This document shows positions 1 to 6,717 of a stretch of DNA of 25,478 bases, piece after piece. This stretch comes from CAIPSZ01 sp038065015 (GTDB taxonomy: Bacteria > Patescibacteriota > Patescibacteriia > PEXW01). A program made the position numbers and the translations under genes. The notes beneath the pieces are model-generated. The model was not told the DNA's origin. It worked only from the letters and a program-made list of their open reading frames with translations, and did not search any database. Numbering within the stretch: the stretch's first letter is position 1; each line of letters starts with the position of its first letter. The DNA is taken from contig JBBTRU010000012.1 in assembly GCA_038065015.1 (NCBI GenBank), forward strand, positions 1 to 25,478. Reading direction: 5' to 3'.

Positions 1-169
1 CTACCCCGCTTTCGATACTTCAAACTGCACACGATGTATCTCATCTTGTGCACCCCTCGAGACTATTGGTTTGACAACTACCCGTAATCCCCTCAACATG
101 AGCATGTACAGCAAAAAAACAATTTTCCACGATCGTTAACAATTTAACTCCAAAAAACAGGAGGTACAC

Positions 170-1276
170 ATGGACTATCGACCCTTACGAATTGGGCCGT
201 ACATCGTCGAAGTGCCTCTACTTTCTGGAGGCATGGGCGTAAAAATTTCCGGAAAAGAACTGGTTTTTGCAGTTCTACAGGAAGGCTGTCTCGGCACACT
301 CACGTCGATGGGTTTAGGTGAGCTGGCGCCCGGCATTAGCTGGAGCCGTTTCATCACGACATCTCGGGAAGCGCTACAGCGTGATATGCGTGCGTTACGG
401 GCCATGACGAACAAACCTTTTGCCGTGAATGTCATGGGCGCACTAACCAATGCCGATGATTTAGTCACCACGGCCGTGCAGGAAGGCGCGAAGATTATCG
501 TCTATGGCGCGGGCATTCCGCTAACCTTACCAAAGGTTGTCGAAAACCCCGACGTTGCCCTCGTGCCAATTATCAGTTCTGCCAGACTGGCGAAGATGAT
601 CTGTAATTACTGGAAACGGTATGGTCGCACACCTGATGCGTTTATTATCGAAGGCCCGCTGGCCGGAGGACACCTAGGCTTTTTGTTAGAGCAGTTGGCA
701 GACTTGGATAATTTCTCACTTGAGAAAATACTCCAAGAAACGCTACTCATTATCCAGCCGTACGAGCAGGAATGTGGTCGAAAAATCCCGCTCATTACTG
801 CTGGCGGCATTTACACGGGCGAAGATATTGCCCGCATGCTTTCCCTGGGTGCTTCGGCTGTGCAAATGGGTACGCGCTTTGTCGCCACGGTTGAATGCCC
901 GGTATCCATGGAATTCAAACAGGCGTATATCAACGCACGGGCTGAAGACTTACGAATCGTCAAAACTCCAGTCGGCATGCCTGGCCGCGTCATTGCCAAT
1001 GCATTCTACAAAGAGTATGCCCAGCGTCAAGCCAGTGGCAATGTTCCAAAAATACATTGCCCTTTCAAGTGCATTCATTCCTGCGAACGGGATGAAGCAG
1101 GCTTCTGCATCGCCGAACGCCTGGATTATTCCTTTAAAGGTGATGTCGAAAATGGCCTTATCTTCGCCGGAGCGAACGTGCACCGCATTGACCGGATTAT
1201 GACTGTTCACGAACTCGTCACCGAGCTCATGGATGGTGTACGAGCGTCACCGCTCACCCTCCCAAGCACCTTATAA
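170..1276 (+). CDS. Nitronate monooxygenase / FabK-like FMN flavoprotein
   Basis: A 368-aa TIM-barrel FMN enzyme of the 2-nitropropane dioxygenase family, which oxidises alkyl nitronates or, in the related FabK branch, reduces enoyl-ACP. Visible signatures are the N-terminal PLLSGGMG loop, the family motif EGPLAGGHLG (about residues 160-170) and the phosphate-binding segment ITAGGIYTGEDIARML...GASAVQMGTRF (about 210-240). The C-terminal third carries a Cys cluster (CPFKCIHSCERDEAGFC), seen in one sub-branch of the family and possibly a metal or Fe-S site; that is inference. The start is supported by a strong AGGAGGT at 159-165, five bases from the ATG. A TTGACA at 71-76 could be a -35 box but lacks a good -10. 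Monocistronic, ending in the terminator that overlaps its stop. Substrate unknown; the family call is secure. Confidence 0.85.
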   Translation: MDYRPLRIGPYIVEVPLLSGGMGVKISGKELVFAVLQEGCLGTLTSMGLGELAPGISWSRFITTSREALQRDMRALRAMTNKPFAVNVMGALTNADDLVTTAVQEGAKIIVYGAGIPLTLPKVVENPDVALVPIISSARLAKMICNYWKRYGRTPDAFIIEGPLAGGHLGFLLEQLADLDNFSLEKILQETLLIIQPYEQECGRKIPLITAGGIYTGEDIARMLSLGASAVQMGTRFVATVECPVSMEFKQAYINARAEDLRIVKTPVGMPGRVIANAFYKEYAQRQASGNVPKIHCPFKCIHSCERDEAGFCIAERLDYSFKGDVENGLIFAGANVHRIDRIMTVHELVTELMDGVRASPLTLPSTL

Positions 1277-1313
1277 AACTGCGCTTCTGGTTACCCAGCC
1301 GCGCGGTTTTTTA
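1275..1313. terminator. Bidirectional intrinsic terminator between convergent genes
   Basis: Ten-bp stem AAAACTGCGC (1275-1284) / GCGCGGTTTT (1301-1310) with one wobble pair and a nested CTGG-TTAC-CCAG hairpin (1287-1298). The A4/T4 ends give a U tract on both strands, so it can end the flavoprotein transcript (plus) and the toxin-antitoxin transcript (minus). It overlaps the stop codons on both sides. Confidence 0.85.
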
Positions 1314-1640
1314 TTTACCGGTGTAGGTAGATCGTGCTACAACCGCCATTACGTCAAAGTACTTCATAAAACTGACGTGGACGTTTTCTGTGCTCATAAA
1401 TTCCTCACACACTCCGCCCCGCACCCGGGCAAGCTCGCGACGTCGGGCCCCACGCCAGCGGCTATCAGTAATGGTTAGGTCCATCAGCTCCAGAAACCGA
1501 ATAAAAGCTTTATCAAAAAACTCCACATTCCCCTTTTCTTTCCACCGCCGGGCGCGGCTATACTCACTACCGACATTTCCCAATTGCTCGGGAAGGGTCA
1601 TGGTATGCCATCGCTTAGCAAAAAACTCACTATACATCAT
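1311..1640 (-). CDS. Conserved hypothetical protein, third gene of the Doc operon
   Basis: A 109-aa soluble protein with no signal peptide or membrane helix. It starts FFAKRWHTMTLPEQLGNVGSEYSRA and continues with a charged helical region (about residues 28-75) containing FLELMDLTITDSRWRGARRREL. I recall similar small proteins with a 'WHTMTLAEQLGNVGSE' type start in Patescibacteria, often as stand-alone genes, but know no function. It lies six bases after the doc stop, and the AGG within the last codons of doc can serve as its ribosome binding site, so it is almost certainly co-transcribed with the toxin. It could be an accessory of the toxin-antitoxin pair or a passenger. Confidence 0.7.
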   Translation of the reverse strand: MMYSEFFAKRWHTMTLPEQLGNVGSEYSRARRWKEKGNVEFFDKAFIRFLELMDLTITDSRWRGARRRELARVRGGVCEEFMSTENVHVSFMKYFDVMAVVARSTYTGK

Positions 1641-1646
1641 AGATAC

Positions 1647-2036
1647 TTACCTACTTAGTTTTTTCGCATGTTTCTTCAACCAAGCGGCAATTACAGTAAC
1701 GCTAAATTTTTTCACAACAACCTCAACAATAAATGATTCAATTTCTTTATTGGTAGCAGTAAGACGGTACCCATTCAACCGTAAAAAACGAGAGGTTACA
1801 GCAACCGCTGTACGTTTATTTCCATCTACAAAAACATGAAAATTTGCCAAACTTTCCAAGTAGCACGCCGCCTTATCCCAAACGGTCGGGTAAAATACCT
1901 CGCCGCCAAACTCCATTTGTGGTTTTTCCAGAATAGATGCTAAAAGGTGGGCATCACGGACGCCATGACTGCCTCCGGCAAAGTCAATGACAATCTTATG
2001 AAGCCGCAATAGCTCTTCACCGTCGAGATAGACCAT
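1647..2036 (-). CDS. doc: Doc-family toxin (Fic/Doc fold)
   Basis: A 129-aa protein of the usual Doc length. The Fic/Doc signature HVFVDGNKRT spans residues 67-76 and matches the Doc version (HxFx[D/N]GNKR), not the AMP-transferring Fic version (HPFxxGNGR). In phage P1 Doc this site phosphorylates elongation factor Tu and so stops translation; the same activity is inferred here. The N-terminal segment with SHGVRDAHLLASIL is typical of the family. The ATG lies one base after the antitoxin stop, which points to translational coupling. The partner upstream is an AbrB/MazE-fold protein and not the classical Phd. Confidence 0.92.
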   Translation of the reverse strand: MVYLDGEELLRLHKIVIDFAGGSHGVRDAHLLASILEKPQMEFGGEVFYPTVWDKAACYLESLANFHVFVDGNKRTAVAVTSRFLRLNGYRLTATNKEIESFIVEVVVKKFSVTVIAAWLKKHAKKLSR

Positions 2037-2037
2037 G

Positions 2038-2274
2038 TTACTTCTTGGCTAATGCCTTCAACGCCGGGCCGTACTGGTCCAAAAACTCTTTGGTCCAAGA
2101 CGAAAACTCCGCTTCGTCTTTACTAGCACGGACAGGCAGCACAACGATCGCCCCCCGCTTCTGGTCATGCTCAACCTGCACGCGGTCACCGACTTTCAAA
2201 TGAAAGGCGCGCAGGAGGTCTTTGCTAATCGTCACCGCCGCGGAATCGCCGACTTTGAGGACTTTTTGGGTCAT
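2038..2274 (-). CDS. AbrB/MazE-type antitoxin, DNA-binding
   Basis: A 78-aa protein whose first 48 residues form a swapped-hairpin AbrB/SpoVT/MazE domain (KVLKVGDSAAVTISKDLLRAFHLKVGDRVQVE). The C-terminal 30 residues (SSWTKEFLDQYGPALKALAKK) are the expected toxin-binding tail. It precedes doc by one base, so it is the antitoxin and probably the autorepressor of the operon, acting at the palindrome directly upstream. There is no Shine-Dalgarno in front of the ATG; the -10 box ends eight bases before it, so the mRNA is probably leaderless or nearly so. Confidence 0.9.
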   Translation of the reverse strand: MTQKVLKVGDSAAVTISKDLLRAFHLKVGDRVQVEHDQKRGAIVVLPVRASKDEAEFSSWTKEFLDQYGPALKALAKK

Positions 2275-2279
2275 ATATC

Positions 2280-2304
2280 CGTATTATAATCTCATTATAA
2301 TACG
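2280..2304. promoter_or_regulatory. Palindromic operator of the toxin-antitoxin operon
   Basis: A perfect 11-bp inverted repeat with a 3-base centre: arms at 2280-2290 and 2294-2304. It covers the spacer and -10 of the promoter, so a dimeric antitoxin bound here would block RNA polymerase. The binding is inferred; the symmetry is seen. Confidence 0.8.
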
Positions 2305-2311
2305 ACGTCAA
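2283..2311 (-). promoter_or_regulatory. Sigma70-type promoter of the antitoxin-doc operon
   Basis: On the minus strand, TTGACG (2311-2306), a 17-base spacer and TATAAT (2288-2283). The antitoxin ATG (2274) follows eight bases after the -10, so transcription should start within a few bases of the start codon. A second TATAAT lies at 2299-2294 in the other arm of the palindrome but has no matching -35. Confidence 0.8.
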
Positions 2312-2369
2312 CCCCGCACCACTTTTGGGCAATTTGATCGTTTCTTCCAATTTTCATGGTTTTGTCAAC

Positions 2370-2413
2370 ATAACCGTGAAAATATTCATAATTTATCATT
2401 TTTTCACGATTAT
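2370..2413. repeat. Inverted repeat in the gap upstream of the toxin-antitoxin promoter
   Basis: Arms of 13 bases (2370-2382 and 2401-2413) with one mismatch, built on CGTGAAAA / TTTTCACG, with an 18-base AT-rich centre. It is not followed by a U tract on either strand, so it is not a standard terminator; it may be a protein-binding site. Confidence 0.5.
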
Positions 2414-2483
2414 CCGCCACCCTATTATGGCTCTAAAGCTCTATCGCACTACAGCTTTATTTCTCCCCCTCACCACCCCCTGC

Positions 2484-2513
2484 CCGCCTGCCGTGCGAAG
2501 CTCGGCGGCGCGG
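2484..2513. repeat. GC-rich hairpin downstream of the Asp-box gene
   Basis: CCGCCTGCCGTGC - GAA - GCTCGGCGGCGCGG can fold with a few mismatches and a bulge. It stands out in an AT-rich gap and lies about 20 bases after the end of the Asp-box protein gene. It may stabilise that mRNA's 3' end or be a dispersed palindromic repeat; no U tract follows. Confidence 0.4.
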
Positions 2514-2533
2514 CCTTCCGGTTCCCCGTTCTT

Positions 2534-4288
2534 TTACGGAATCTGATTTATCACCTCACTCCGCAAATTCTTCACGAGCGTAAACGTCGCCCCGGCGTCC
2601 GTAGATTTGTAGAACAGGTATCCAGCGGCCACGAAGTAGACGGTGTTCGGATCGGCTGGTGCGAAGACGATATCCTGGATCTTCACACCCGGGTTGGCTT
2701 TTTCCGCGCTGGTCTGGAATCGGTCGGTCGTCAAGTGGACGGCGCTATGCGTCGAGTACACAATCCGGTTCGGGTCGGCTGGCGAGATAACCAGGACACC
2801 GTTCGCCGGATACGACAGACTCGACCAGGTGGCGCCCCCGTCGTCAGAGATAATGTACTCGAAACCGTCGCGGACGTTGGCGATGATGTGCTGACCGTCA
2901 GCCGAGACGTCAAACTCGGTTATGAATCGCGTCCGGTAGTCGCCGCCCATAGCGGTCCAGGTCACGCCGTCCGTACTCTTCACAAATCCCACATTGTCGG
3001 CCGGGTTGTTATAGTTGAGGCCAAAGGTGAAGTACGTCGTTGGCGTACCGCGGGCAATGAGTTGCCAGAAATCGTTGTTGGCGGCGGTGCCGGGGCCGGG
3101 CAAAGTCACCTTCTTCCAGTTTGCTCCAGCGTCGGCTGTACGGTACACCCCGCCAGAGTACAGCTTGTAGACGGCGTCGCCAGCTTTGGCAAAACTCGGG
3201 TAGCCACTGCGACCACCAGCATAGGCGATGTTCGGGTTTGCTGGGTCGAAAACAATCGAGGATACCTGGGCGTTCGTCAAGCCGCAGTTTCTCCGCGTCC
3301 ACTTCTGGCCGCTGTCCGTTGAGCGGTAGATACCAGCGGTATTGCTCGGGTAGTCACCAGCCAGAGGGCCAGGCGCGTCGTTGGCGGCAATGAGCAGTTT
3401 CGTCGGGTCTGCAGCAGAGATATCCATGTTCCACATCTCGGTGTATCCTGCCGTGCTAATGTGGCGGAAGCCGTAGCGGTAGCGGGACCAGGTCGTACCG
3501 CCGTCTGACGTGTAGAGCAGGCCGTTGCGCTCCGTCCCAACCCAGACTTTGTTTGCATCCGTCGGGTGGACAGTAAGGGAGTGGAATGTCGAGTCGTAGT
3601 CACCGCCACCCTGGGGTGCGTTTGGGGCGCTGGGCCCGGCGATAATCGTGCTACCGTTGCCGATGGCGTTGCCGCAGGTGTCTGGGGGCGTGTAACTGGT
3701 AAACGTTTTGATTAGCGTCGCCACGTCACCGGCAAAGGGACTGGCCGCGTTCTTGGTCCACTTTTCACCCACCGAGAACAGTTTCTTCTTATCTCGCGAC
3801 AGGACGACGAAACGCCAGGTTGTTGGGACGTTGTTGACTTTCCGTTTCAATATAAATTCCGTAGCCGTCCAATTCGTTTTAGCGTAGGTTCGCACCGTCG
3901 GCTTCACGCCGTACTTCTTGCCCAGCGCCGCACCGTACGCCGAAACGAATTTCGTCCAGCTGCTCGCTAGGGCAGTCTTGATCGCCGACGTATACACGGT
4001 TGGTTCATTATTCAGCCAACTGGTATTCAACGTGTACGACACGCCTTTCGCCGAAAGCGTTTTCAGCGTCCCCGCCGGCGGTTTTAACGTTACGGCTTTC
4101 GTCCCAGTGCTGGCCGACCAAGTTGAGGGGTGCTGGAACTGGTACCCATCAGTTACGTGTTTATAGGATTTAAGGGTAACCGCATTTGCCGGATGCACAA
4201 TGCTGACGAAAAAAAATACCGCCATACACAGGAAGGTAGTAATGATGGTAAACCGGCTACGGATGTGATAGTGAAGCGGAGTGACCAT
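2534..4288 (-). CDS. Secreted Asp-box (BNR) repeat protein with PsbP-like N-domain
   Basis: A 584-aa exported protein. Residues 1-36 form a long Sec signal (basic start, hydrophobic core TIITTFLCMAVFFFVSIV, likely cut after ANA). Residues 37-200 begin YKHVTDGYQFQHPSTWSAS, resembling the PsbP/DcrB-type lipid- or surface-associated domain. Residues 225-584 carry six Asp-box motifs (SxDxGxTW type) at about 261-267, 323-330, 384-391, 438-444, 481-488 and 562-569, which mark a sortilin- or GH74-like beta-propeller. There is no C-terminal anchor, and no sialidase catalytic set was recognised, so a binding or adhesion role is as likely as hydrolysis. It starts 12 bases after the upstream gene's stop. 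No Shine-Dalgarno is seen; the start was chosen because it gives a complete signal peptide. Confidence 0.8.
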   Translation of the reverse strand: MVTPLHYHIRSRFTIITTFLCMAVFFFVSIVHPANAVTLKSYKHVTDGYQFQHPSTWSASTGTKAVTLKPPAGTLKTLSAKGVSYTLNTSWLNNEPTVYTSAIKTALASSWTKFVSAYGAALGKKYGVKPTVRTYAKTNWTATEFILKRKVNNVPTTWRFVVLSRDKKKLFSVGEKWTKNAASPFAGDVATLIKTFTSYTPPDTCGNAIGNGSTIIAGPSAPNAPQGGGDYDSTFHSLTVHPTDANKVWVGTERNGLLYTSDGGTTWSRYRYGFRHISTAGYTEMWNMDISAADPTKLLIAANDAPGPLAGDYPSNTAGIYRSTDSGQKWTRRNCGLTNAQVSSIVFDPANPNIAYAGGRSGYPSFAKAGDAVYKLYSGGVYRTADAGANWKKVTLPGPGTAANNDFWQLIARGTPTTYFTFGLNYNNPADNVGFVKSTDGVTWTAMGGDYRTRFITEFDVSADGQHIIANVRDGFEYIISDDGGATWSSLSYPANGVLVISPADPNRIVYSTHSAVHLTTDRFQTSAEKANPGVKIQDIVFAPADPNTVYFVAAGYLFYKSTDAGATFTLVKNLRSEVINQIP

Positions 4289-4300
4289 AGTGTGGAGGAT

Positions 4301-4966
4301 CTATGCGTGAAATCGCTTCAGGAAATCTTCCCGTGCAATATGGAAACTTGGTGAAAATTCACCATCAGATTCTGGTTCGATGGTAAACCCAAAACGCTTT
4401 GCAATAGGGTGCTCGAGCAAGAGTGAGCTACTGTGTATTTCAGCAATACCTGGCTGCTCCTCAAGGACAACTGCAAGCTGCTGTAAAGACTCCTTCAGCT
4501 GGCTCGCAGTCGGAGCTTCGGCCATGGGCGGAACGTGGATGACGAGGTTTCCATCTTCTACCACCTCATAGGCGAAGATCCCTGCGCGCTTCCATTGCTT
4601 TTCTGCTTCTTGGGCTGCTGCCTGCTCTTTGGGATCGCGCGCGAACTGTGCTTCGACGACATGCGAAAAAATCTCTGCAATTGCTTGGGATGCAGCCGTT
4701 CGGTCTGCAGGATCTGCAAGGTTGTAGTCAGGAAGGTTCGCCATGATGTCGAGGAGCTCTTCTGCTGCCGGGCCGAGTTCCTCTTGCAGCCCTTCACGAT
4801 CACCGTACGCTCGAAGTAACATATCTCTTGGCTGCACGTGCAATCGGTCACACCGCCGTAGAGTCAGGTCGATGTTCGTACCTACTGTTTCCAAACGTCG
4901 TTCTTTCGTCAACCCGAAACGATCAACCTGTTCACCTTCTTGTGGATTGTGTTCACGTTCGCCCAT
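4301..4966 (-). CDS. Conserved hypothetical protein, cytoplasmic
   Basis: A 221-aa acidic soluble protein of unknown function. The N-terminal 60 residues (DRFGLTKERRLETVGTNIDLTLRRCDRLHVQPRDMLLRAYGDREGL) look like a compact helical domain. The C-terminal half (about 130-221) alternates strands and helices, including NLVIHVPP and LEHPIAKRFGFTIEP; the last piece recalls the end of GNAT-type folds, but no acetyl-CoA loop is visible, so this is only a resemblance. A TACAAT box lies close upstream of the ATG without a clear -35. It is 14 bases from the upstream membrane-protein ORF and 12 from the downstream Asp-box gene, so read-through within a string of genes is plausible. Confidence 0.7.
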   Translation of the reverse strand: MGEREHNPQEGEQVDRFGLTKERRLETVGTNIDLTLRRCDRLHVQPRDMLLRAYGDREGLQEELGPAAEELLDIMANLPDYNLADPADRTAASQAIAEIFSHVVEAQFARDPKEQAAAQEAEKQWKRAGIFAYEVVEDGNLVIHVPPMAEAPTASQLKESLQQLAVVLEEQPGIAEIHSSSLLLEHPIAKRFGFTIEPESDGEFSPSFHIAREDFLKRFHA

Positions 4967-4980
4967 AGTGATATTGTACT

Positions 4981-5184
4981 CTATTCTACTGCTACACCCC
5001 TACCCACCTCCCCCGCCGTGGGGTTCGAAGATAAGGGTGGGTATGTTGCTAGATTACTTCTTTTACGGAAAAACAGTATCCCCAAGAGCACCAGAATTAT
5101 TGCCAAAAGAACAGGCGCAGCAACCTTTACTATTCCCCAAGCGAATTTTCCGCCTGCTTCAACTACTTGTGGATCTGCGGCCAT
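4981..5184 (-). CDS. Small single-helix membrane protein
   Basis: A 67-aa ORF starting nine bases after the nuclease gene's stop, with an AGG overlapping that stop (TAGG) as a possible ribosome binding site. Residues 16-39 (GIVKVAAPVLLAIILVLLGILFF) form one clear transmembrane helix followed by positive RKR, predicting an outside N-terminus. The last 20 codons run through a palindromic repeat (5001-5043), so the tail (YPPLSSNPTAGEVGRG) may have been acquired when a repeat inserted into the original 3' end. Function unknown. Confidence 0.55.
   Translation of the reverse strand: MAADPQVVEAGGKFAWGIVKVAAPVLLAIILVLLGILFFRKRSNLATYPPLSSNPTAGEVGRGVAVE
5001..5043. repeat. Palindromic repeat inside the 3' end of the small membrane gene
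   Basis: Perfect 8-bp arms TACCCACC (5001-5008) and GGTGGGTA (5036-5043) enclose a smaller CCCC-GCCGT-GGGG hairpin (5011-5023). On the minus strand the element ends GGAGGTGGGTAGGGGTG, much like the plus-strand element at 17660-17688 (GGAGGGGTAGGGGTG), suggesting a dispersed repeat family. Confidence 0.55.
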
Positions 5185-5193
5185 ATTAAAAAC

Positions 5194-6315
5194 CTACGCA
5201 TGACTTTCGGCCTTCTCCATCAACCACTTTAAATCAAATCCTGCATTTGCATCTTTCAGATCATCGTCTAGCTTCCTCACTGAGTCATATGAAAGAAAGT
5301 GTACTACTCTATCGAGTTGCAAATAGTCACTTGAAAAAGTTGGACGTCGAAGTTGGTCAAAAACTTTTGTCTTCCGATCTTTCGAGGCCACAATAAACAA
5401 TGGATAGTTTGAATTTGGCGCCAGTGTTCGTAAATCCGACAATCGGAGAATGCCTGAATATATGGAGGTCGAATGCTCTATTTCAAATGCGGACTTTATT
5501 GATAACCCAAGCTTCCAAACAGTATCAATATTCTTAATGTAGCTTGGTACATCAATTGCTTCTTGAAACTCTGGAATGACGTGTTTTCGAAAGTCATTAC
5601 CCTCAAAACTTCGATGTTGATCACCTGGCGGTACCCAAACATCAAAGTGTGACTTATTCCCTAAGCGAATGAGTCGCCATTGCATTTCATCGTGTTCTGT
5701 TGGCGCACGTTCGACTTTTTCTTCAACAATCTGTGAAAATTCCGCTTTTCGTTTAATATCTATTTCTTCAGGCTTTTTGCCTGCTTCAATTTTGGCGAGG
5801 AAAGATAGCAGGTCGCCATAGTGGGATAAAAGGGCATCAACTTTCTTCTGCTCAATTGCCATAAAACCCTGGGGATGATAGTTCTCTGCGTAACCCAAAT
5901 ATGCATTCAATGCCTTCATTGGAACGTTTACTTCATTGTCATTATAGAGAAAAAACATGAGCTCCCACGTTTTCCCATTCGCATCCTCTTTCCAGTAGTG
6001 TCTTGAAAGTTGCGGATTCCGTACCTTCAAAGCCACCTCAGAAGCGAGAATTATTTTTCCGTCTCGATAGATAAGCAGGTAGTCACCTTCTTCCATGCCC
6101 TCCCAGGTAGGTACATTCCTATCACCCGGAACTGCTCCCCAAACTGCAAACGCCTGACCATGCATCTTCTCACGAAGCTTTTTCGCGTCTGCGACATCAA
6201 GAAAATGACTCGCCTCTTCGATTGTGCGCTTATTCTTTATAGTATCAAAATAGTGTTGCGGGGTTGATTGCCCACCAGAGGCAACAACAAAAAATATTTT
6301 ACGATCTTTATTCAT
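5194..6315 (-). CDS. EVE-domain protein with PD-(D/E)XK-like nuclease domain
   Basis: A 373-aa two-domain protein. Residues 1-155 match the EVE/PUA-like base-reader pattern: HYFDTIKNKRTI, AVWGAVPGDRNVPTWEGMEEGDYLLIY (W59, W71), SEVALKVRNPQLSRHYW and GKTWELMFFL. EVE domains bind modified DNA bases and are often fused to restriction nucleases. Residues 205-350 contain RLIRLGNKSHFDVWVPPGD, IDTVWKLG (D264), SAFEIEHSTSIYSGILRLSDL (E278, E280) and RRPTF, an arrangement I associate with a restriction-endonuclease-like fold in which the D and ExE residues form the metal site. Modification-dependent DNA cleavage is inferred. Its ATG overlaps the TGA of the MazG-like gene (ATGA), so the two are translationally coupled. 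Confidence 0.7.
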   Translation of the reverse strand: MNKDRKIFFVVASGGQSTPQHYFDTIKNKRTIEEASHFLDVADAKKLREKMHGQAFAVWGAVPGDRNVPTWEGMEEGDYLLIYRDGKIILASEVALKVRNPQLSRHYWKEDANGKTWELMFFLYNDNEVNVPMKALNAYLGYAENYHPQGFMAIEQKKVDALLSHYGDLLSFLAKIEAGKKPEEIDIKRKAEFSQIVEEKVERAPTEHDEMQWRLIRLGNKSHFDVWVPPGDQHRSFEGNDFRKHVIPEFQEAIDVPSYIKNIDTVWKLGLSIKSAFEIEHSTSIYSGILRLSDLRTLAPNSNYPLFIVASKDRKTKVFDQLRRPTFSSDYLQLDRVVHFLSYDSVRKLDDDLKDANAGFDLKWLMEKAESHA

Positions 6316-6662
6316 AGCTCTGTATACTTCTTGGCATTCCCCTTGGCCTTCTCAACCGGGTACTTTGCCGCGTTCTTGGCGAGCTTGTCTTTAGTAGCTG
6401 CAATTAGATCAATACCTAAAATGTCACAAAACTCTAGTAAGTAGACGGCGACATCGGCAACTTCCTCCCCAATCTCAGTTTTGTGGGTTTTGGCGTACTC
6501 TTCTGCCTCTTCCTTGGTTTTCCACTGAAAATGCTCAGCTAATTCAGCAGCTTCAAGCATAACCGAAAGCGCCATATCCTTATGGGTATGAAATTGCTTC
6601 CAGTCCCGCTCATCACGGAATTGCTTGATTTGTTTGATTAATCGATCTAACTCATGCATCAT
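6312..6662 (-). CDS. MazG-like nucleotide pyrophosphohydrolase
   Basis: A 116-aa protein of the short MazG/dCTPase (RS21-C6-like) family, which removes pyrophosphate from (d)NTPs, often modified ones. The metal-binding pattern is visible as EAAEL (about residues 36-40) and EEVAD (about 66-70), together with the family features RDERDWKQFHTHKDMALSVMLEAAELAEHFQWK and the C-terminal KYPVEKAKGNAKKYTEL. It is the first gene of a pair and overlaps the EVE-nuclease by four bases. The start has no strong Shine-Dalgarno; two ATGs stand in tandem. AT-rich sequence with several TATA-like boxes lies upstream. Confidence 0.85.
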   Translation of the reverse strand: MMHELDRLIKQIKQFRDERDWKQFHTHKDMALSVMLEAAELAEHFQWKTKEEAEEYAKTHKTEIGEEVADVAVYLLEFCDILGIDLIAATKDKLAKNAAKYPVEKAKGNAKKYTEL

Positions 6663-6717
6663 TAATTTATATATTTTATGATCTCTTTAGTAAGATGTGG
6701 TAAAAATAAAATTAATC

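Noticed and set aside
71..99. Promoter for the flavoprotein gene
   Set aside because: TTGACA at 71-76 is good, but the hexamer at the right distance (CAACAT) matches the -10 at only three positions; not listed as a feature.
2222..3322. Long plus-strand ORF (366 codons) opposite the Asp-box gene
   Set aside because: It is a shadow of the GC-rich repeats of the minus-strand gene, which has a signal peptide and domain motifs; the plus-strand product has no recognisable domain or start site.
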